Assembly: GCA_036503065.1 (NCBI GenBank)
Contig: DASXXM010000106.1
Span: 1-8,054 of the forward strand
Source of the DNA: DATEPR01 sp036503065
Lineage (GTDB): Bacteria; Actinomycetota; Actinomycetes; Mycobacteriales; Pseudonocardiaceae
Reading direction: 5' to 3'
DNA length: 8,054 nucleotides
In this document: piece by piece, positions 6,655-8,054 of the stretch
Layout: each line of letters starts with the position of its first letter
Numbering within the stretch: the first letter of the stretch is position 1
Position numbers and translations under genes: made by a program
Notes under the pieces: model-generated
Seen by the model: the letters and a program-made list of their open reading frames with translations, nothing else
The model's database searches: none
Told to the model about the DNA's origin: nothing

Positions 6655-6882
6655 CCTCGAACCTCCTCCAACCGTGCGTATCGCCCGGGACCGCGATTCC
6701 GATCACCCCGTCAAGGATGACCGTGAACAGGTTTGGCCGAGTTGAAGTGCGGTCGTTGTTCGCGGCGCTCCTCGGTTACGTTAACGTGTTCACCCGGAGG
6801 TGGTTGCGTTGCGGCCGCCGTCCCACTGTACGCACCAGGGTCCGGTCACCCCGGGCACCGTGTTTCACCAGGCGAGGACACC
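6655..6882. promoter_or_regulatory. Divergent promoter region between the sortase gene and crgA
   Basis: This 228-nt gene-free stretch must drive the sortase leftward and crgA rightward. It contains a 10-bp palindrome ACGTTAACGT (6778-6787), within which TACGTT (6777-6782) and TAACGT (6782-6787) both fit a -10 pattern for crgA. TTGTTC (6756-6761) is a possible -35, though spacing is 15 or 20 nt rather than 17-18. GTGAACA (6723-6729) and TGTTCAC (6787-6793) form a separated inverted pair around this site and may be operator halves. For the sortase I find no convincing -35/-10 pair. That promoters exist here follows from layout; exact boxes are uncertain. Confidence 0.5.
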
Positions 6883-7149
6883 ATGCCGAAGTCGAAGGTC
6901 CGCAAGAAGGCCGTCTACACCGCGCCGGCCGACCGTCGCACACCGGTCAAGGCCAGGATGGCCGGGCCGTCGCATCCGATCTACGTCGTCGTCATGCTCG
7001 GCATGATGGTGATCGGCCTCGCGTGGCTGGTGGTCACCTACATCGCGTCGGACAAGATCGCGTTCATGAACTCGCTGGGTTCCTGGAACTTCGCCATCGG
7101 GTTCGCGTTGATGATCGGCGGTCTGCTCATGACGATGCGTTGGCGCTGA
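6883..7149 (+). CDS. crgA: Cell division protein CrgA
   Basis: Small divisome membrane protein of actinobacteria. Known members bind FtsZ, FtsQ, FtsI and PbpA, and modulate Z-ring assembly and septation. The 88-aa product has the family layout: basic start MPKSKVRKK, a short loop, NPIYV-like HPIYVVVMLG entering helix 1 (about 33-54), a short exposed loop and helix 2 (about 67-85) ending in the basic MRWR. The ATG at 6883 is chosen because GAGGA (6874-6878) lies 4 nt upstream and the protein begins at the conserved MPKSK. The frame stays open upstream to 6733, but that stretch looks non-coding. Its position near pbpA-pknA-pknB matches M. tuberculosis Rv0011c. A strong hairpin terminator follows 22 nt after the stop. 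Confidence 0.95.
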   Translation: MPKSKVRKKAVYTAPADRRTPVKARMAGPSHPIYVVVMLGMMVIGLAWLVVTYIASDKIAFMNSLGSWNFAIGFALMIGGLLMTMRWR

Positions 7150-7171
7150 ACTGCGGTTACGCCGGAATGTC

Positions 7172-7201
7172 CGGCCCGGGCGAGTTCACTCGTCCGGGCC
7201 G
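7172..7201. terminator. Strong hairpin terminator between convergent crgA and methyltransferase genes
   Basis: Arms 7172-7184 and 7189-7201 pair over 13 bp, with one G-U at 7180/7193, around the tetraloop TTCA. The stem is almost all G-C. It lies 22 nt after the crgA stop. No T-run follows, which is common for actinobacterial terminators. Because the neighbours converge, it could stop transcripts from both sides. Confidence 0.8.
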
Positions 7202-7263
7202 TCCCGTACCCCGGTCCGTTGAGCGTCGTTCACCCGACCGTCACCAAACGACACAGCTGTAAG

Positions 7264-7305
7264 TCATCCCCAGTGGGGACAACTCCTGTGGACAACTTTG
7301 TGCAC
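7264..7305. promoter_or_regulatory. Cluster of DnaA-box-like sites
   Basis: TGTGGACAA (7287-7295) is the exact reverse complement of TTGTCCACA, the preferred actinobacterial DnaA box. TGGGGACAA (7274-7282) differs by one base and lies 13 nt upstream in the same orientation; the two share GGACAACT as a direct repeat (7277-7284, 7290-7297). TCATCCCCA (7264-7272) is a weaker match (two mismatches to TTATCCACA) in the opposite orientation, one base before the second box. TTGTGCACG (7299-7307 region) is a further weak match. This may bind or titrate DnaA. It is not an origin by itself, as dnaA, dnaN and a long box array are not seen. Confidence 0.55.
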
Positions 7306-7313
7306 GAATGCAC
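7300..7313. repeat. Short inverted repeat downstream of the DnaA-box cluster
   Basis: GTGCA (7300-7304) and TGCAC (7309-7313) are exact reverse complements around CGAA. The stem is only 5 bp. It sits about 20 nt beyond the methyltransferase stop and might help end that minus-strand transcript, but the evidence is only the symmetry. Confidence 0.3.
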
Positions 7314-7333
7314 GAGTCGGGTACCTGCGATGA

Positions 7334-8054
7334 TCAGATCCGCAGGCCGACGCCGCCATAGAAGGGCGAGGACCTGCTGTACTCCAGCTCGATCTCCGGC
7401 CGCCACTCCCGGGTGAACACCACACCGGGGGACACCAGGTCGTAGCTGTCGAACAGCCGGGTCACCTCGGCCAGGTCCCGTTCGGTCACCCGGCTGGCCG
7501 ATCGGGAGTACTCGGCAAGCACGCCGGCGACCTCCGGCCGGCCATCCGCCGTGACGTGACTCAGCGCAAGACAGCTGCCCGGCACCGTGGCATTCCGGTA
7601 GTCGGCCACCAACCGGTAGGGCTCCTGACCGTCGGGCATGAAATGCAGTACCGCGAACATCAGCAGGGCGACCGGCTGGTCGAAATCGATCAGCCGACGG
7701 GTCACCTCGTGGCCGAGCACGCCCGACACGTCTCGGACATCGGCCCGAATGATGTCGGCATTCTCGTTGTCCTGCAGGATCAACTCGCTGTGCGCCACGG
7801 CGACCGGTTCGTTGTCGACGTACACGACCCGCGCGCCGGGATCGATCCGTTGCGCCACGTCATGCGTGTTGCCGACCGTCGGAATACCGGAGCCGAGGTC
7901 GATGAACTGCCGGATGCCCTGTTCGGCCAGGAAGGCGACCACCCGCCGCAGGAATCCCCGGTTCTCCTGGGCCAACGCCTGCGCGTCCGGCACCAGCGTC
8001 AACATCTGTTTGGCGAACTCGCGGTCCACCTCGAAGTTGTTCGCGCCGCCCAGA
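7334..8054 (-). CDS. SAM-dependent methyltransferase, DUF574 (Methyltransf_19) type, 5' truncated by window
   Basis: Cytosolic methyltransferase of a family abundant in actinomycetes, mostly of unknown substrate. The GTG at 8029 is not the start: the frame continues to the window edge and reads LGGANNFEVDRE, matching the conserved LLGGxxNF-VDRE opening of the family, so roughly 20-40 residues are missing. Counting from that Leu, the SAM-binding motif is DLGSGIPT (52-59), followed by conserved NTHDVAQ, ribose-binding Asp80 in VVYVDNEPVAVAH, and Asp105 in RADVRD near the adenine. The fold is otherwise complete to the stop. Codons such as AAT, ATT, GAT and CGA appear more often than in the cluster genes, hinting at accessory or acquired origin. 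It converges with crgA and is unlikely to share its function. Confidence 0.88.
   Translation of the reverse strand, partial: LGGANNFEVDREFAKQMLTLVPDAQALAQENRGFLRRVVAFLAEQGIRQFIDLGSGIPTVGNTHDVAQRIDPGARVVYVDNEPVAVAHSELILQDNENADIIRADVRDVSGVLGHEVTRRLIDFDQPVALLMFAVLHFMPDGQEPYRLVADYRNATVPGSCLALSHVTADGRPEVAGVLAEYSRSASRVTERDLAEVTRLFDSYDLVSPGVVFTREWRPEIELEYSRSSPFYGGVGLRI

Noticed and set aside
6861..6868. TGTTTCAC as a parS site
   Set aside because: It equals one half of the parS palindrome, but the next bases (CAGGCGAG) do not form the other half.
6733..6882. N-terminal extension of crgA to the GTG/ATG region at 6733
   Set aside because: Residues look non-coding, would cross the likely promoter, and CrgA proteins begin at MPKSK-like sequence preceded here by GAGGA.
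8027..8029. GTG as start of the methyltransferase
   Set aside because: The upstream in-frame residues LGGANNFE match the conserved family opening, so the start is outside the window.
1..8054. CRISPR array, tRNA or rRNA genes, insertion sequences
   Set aside because: No regularly spaced repeats, cloverleaf-like sequence, transposase frame or terminal inverted repeats were seen on either strand.

Overview
The window is high-GC DNA with strong third-position G/C bias. It carries the conserved actinobacterial growth and division cluster. The gene order is pbpA-pknA-pknB (+), an amidotransferase of the TrpG/PabA type (-), a class E sortase plus a tiny membrane protein (-), and crgA (+). With one of the two ends flipped, this matches the Mycobacterium tuberculosis Rv0011c-Rv0016c order, and Streptomyces coelicolor also has class E sortase genes next to pknB. 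Protein character and gene order suggest a Pseudonocardiales-like actinomycete. The genus is not resolvable from the sequence alone. In known relatives this cluster lies within tens of kb of oriC.

Layout. 1-1052: 3' part of pbpA (transpeptidase domain). 1056-2450: pknA, a membrane Ser/Thr kinase with an incomplete PASTA-like tail. 2451-2534: short gap holding two tiny ORFs linked by ATGA overlaps. 2535-4511: pknB, an intact kinase with four PASTA repeats. 4518-5171 (-): glutamine amidotransferase, convergent with pknB at 6 nt. 5172-5266: short intergenic stretch with a candidate leaderless promoter. 5267-5425 (-) and 5425-6654 (-): 52-aa membrane protein and class E sortase, overlapping by ATGA. 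6655-6882: divergent promoter region. 6883-7149: crgA. 7150-7333: intergenic stretch with a strong hairpin terminator and a cluster of DnaA-box-like sites. 7334-8054 (-): 5'-truncated SAM methyltransferase of the actinobacterial DUF574 type.

How the genes work together (known biology of the families plus inference). PbpA makes septal peptidoglycan crosslinks. PknB senses muropeptide or lipid II through its external PASTA repeats and, with PknA, phosphorylates wall synthesis and division proteins. CrgA is a small divisome membrane protein that binds FtsZ and penicillin-binding proteins. The sortase attaches surface proteins to the wall. The amidotransferase supplies ammonia for anthranilate or p-aminobenzoate synthesis. 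The methyltransferase looks unrelated and uses somewhat different codons.

The window is mostly a known conserved cluster, and I see no clear new multi-gene system. The best unusual signals are four. First, pknA has a degraded 3' end with a perfect hairpin. Second, a three-step ATGA relay connects pknA to pknB. Third, DnaA-box-like sites lie behind crgA. Fourth, an uncharacterised 52-aa membrane protein is coupled to the sortase.
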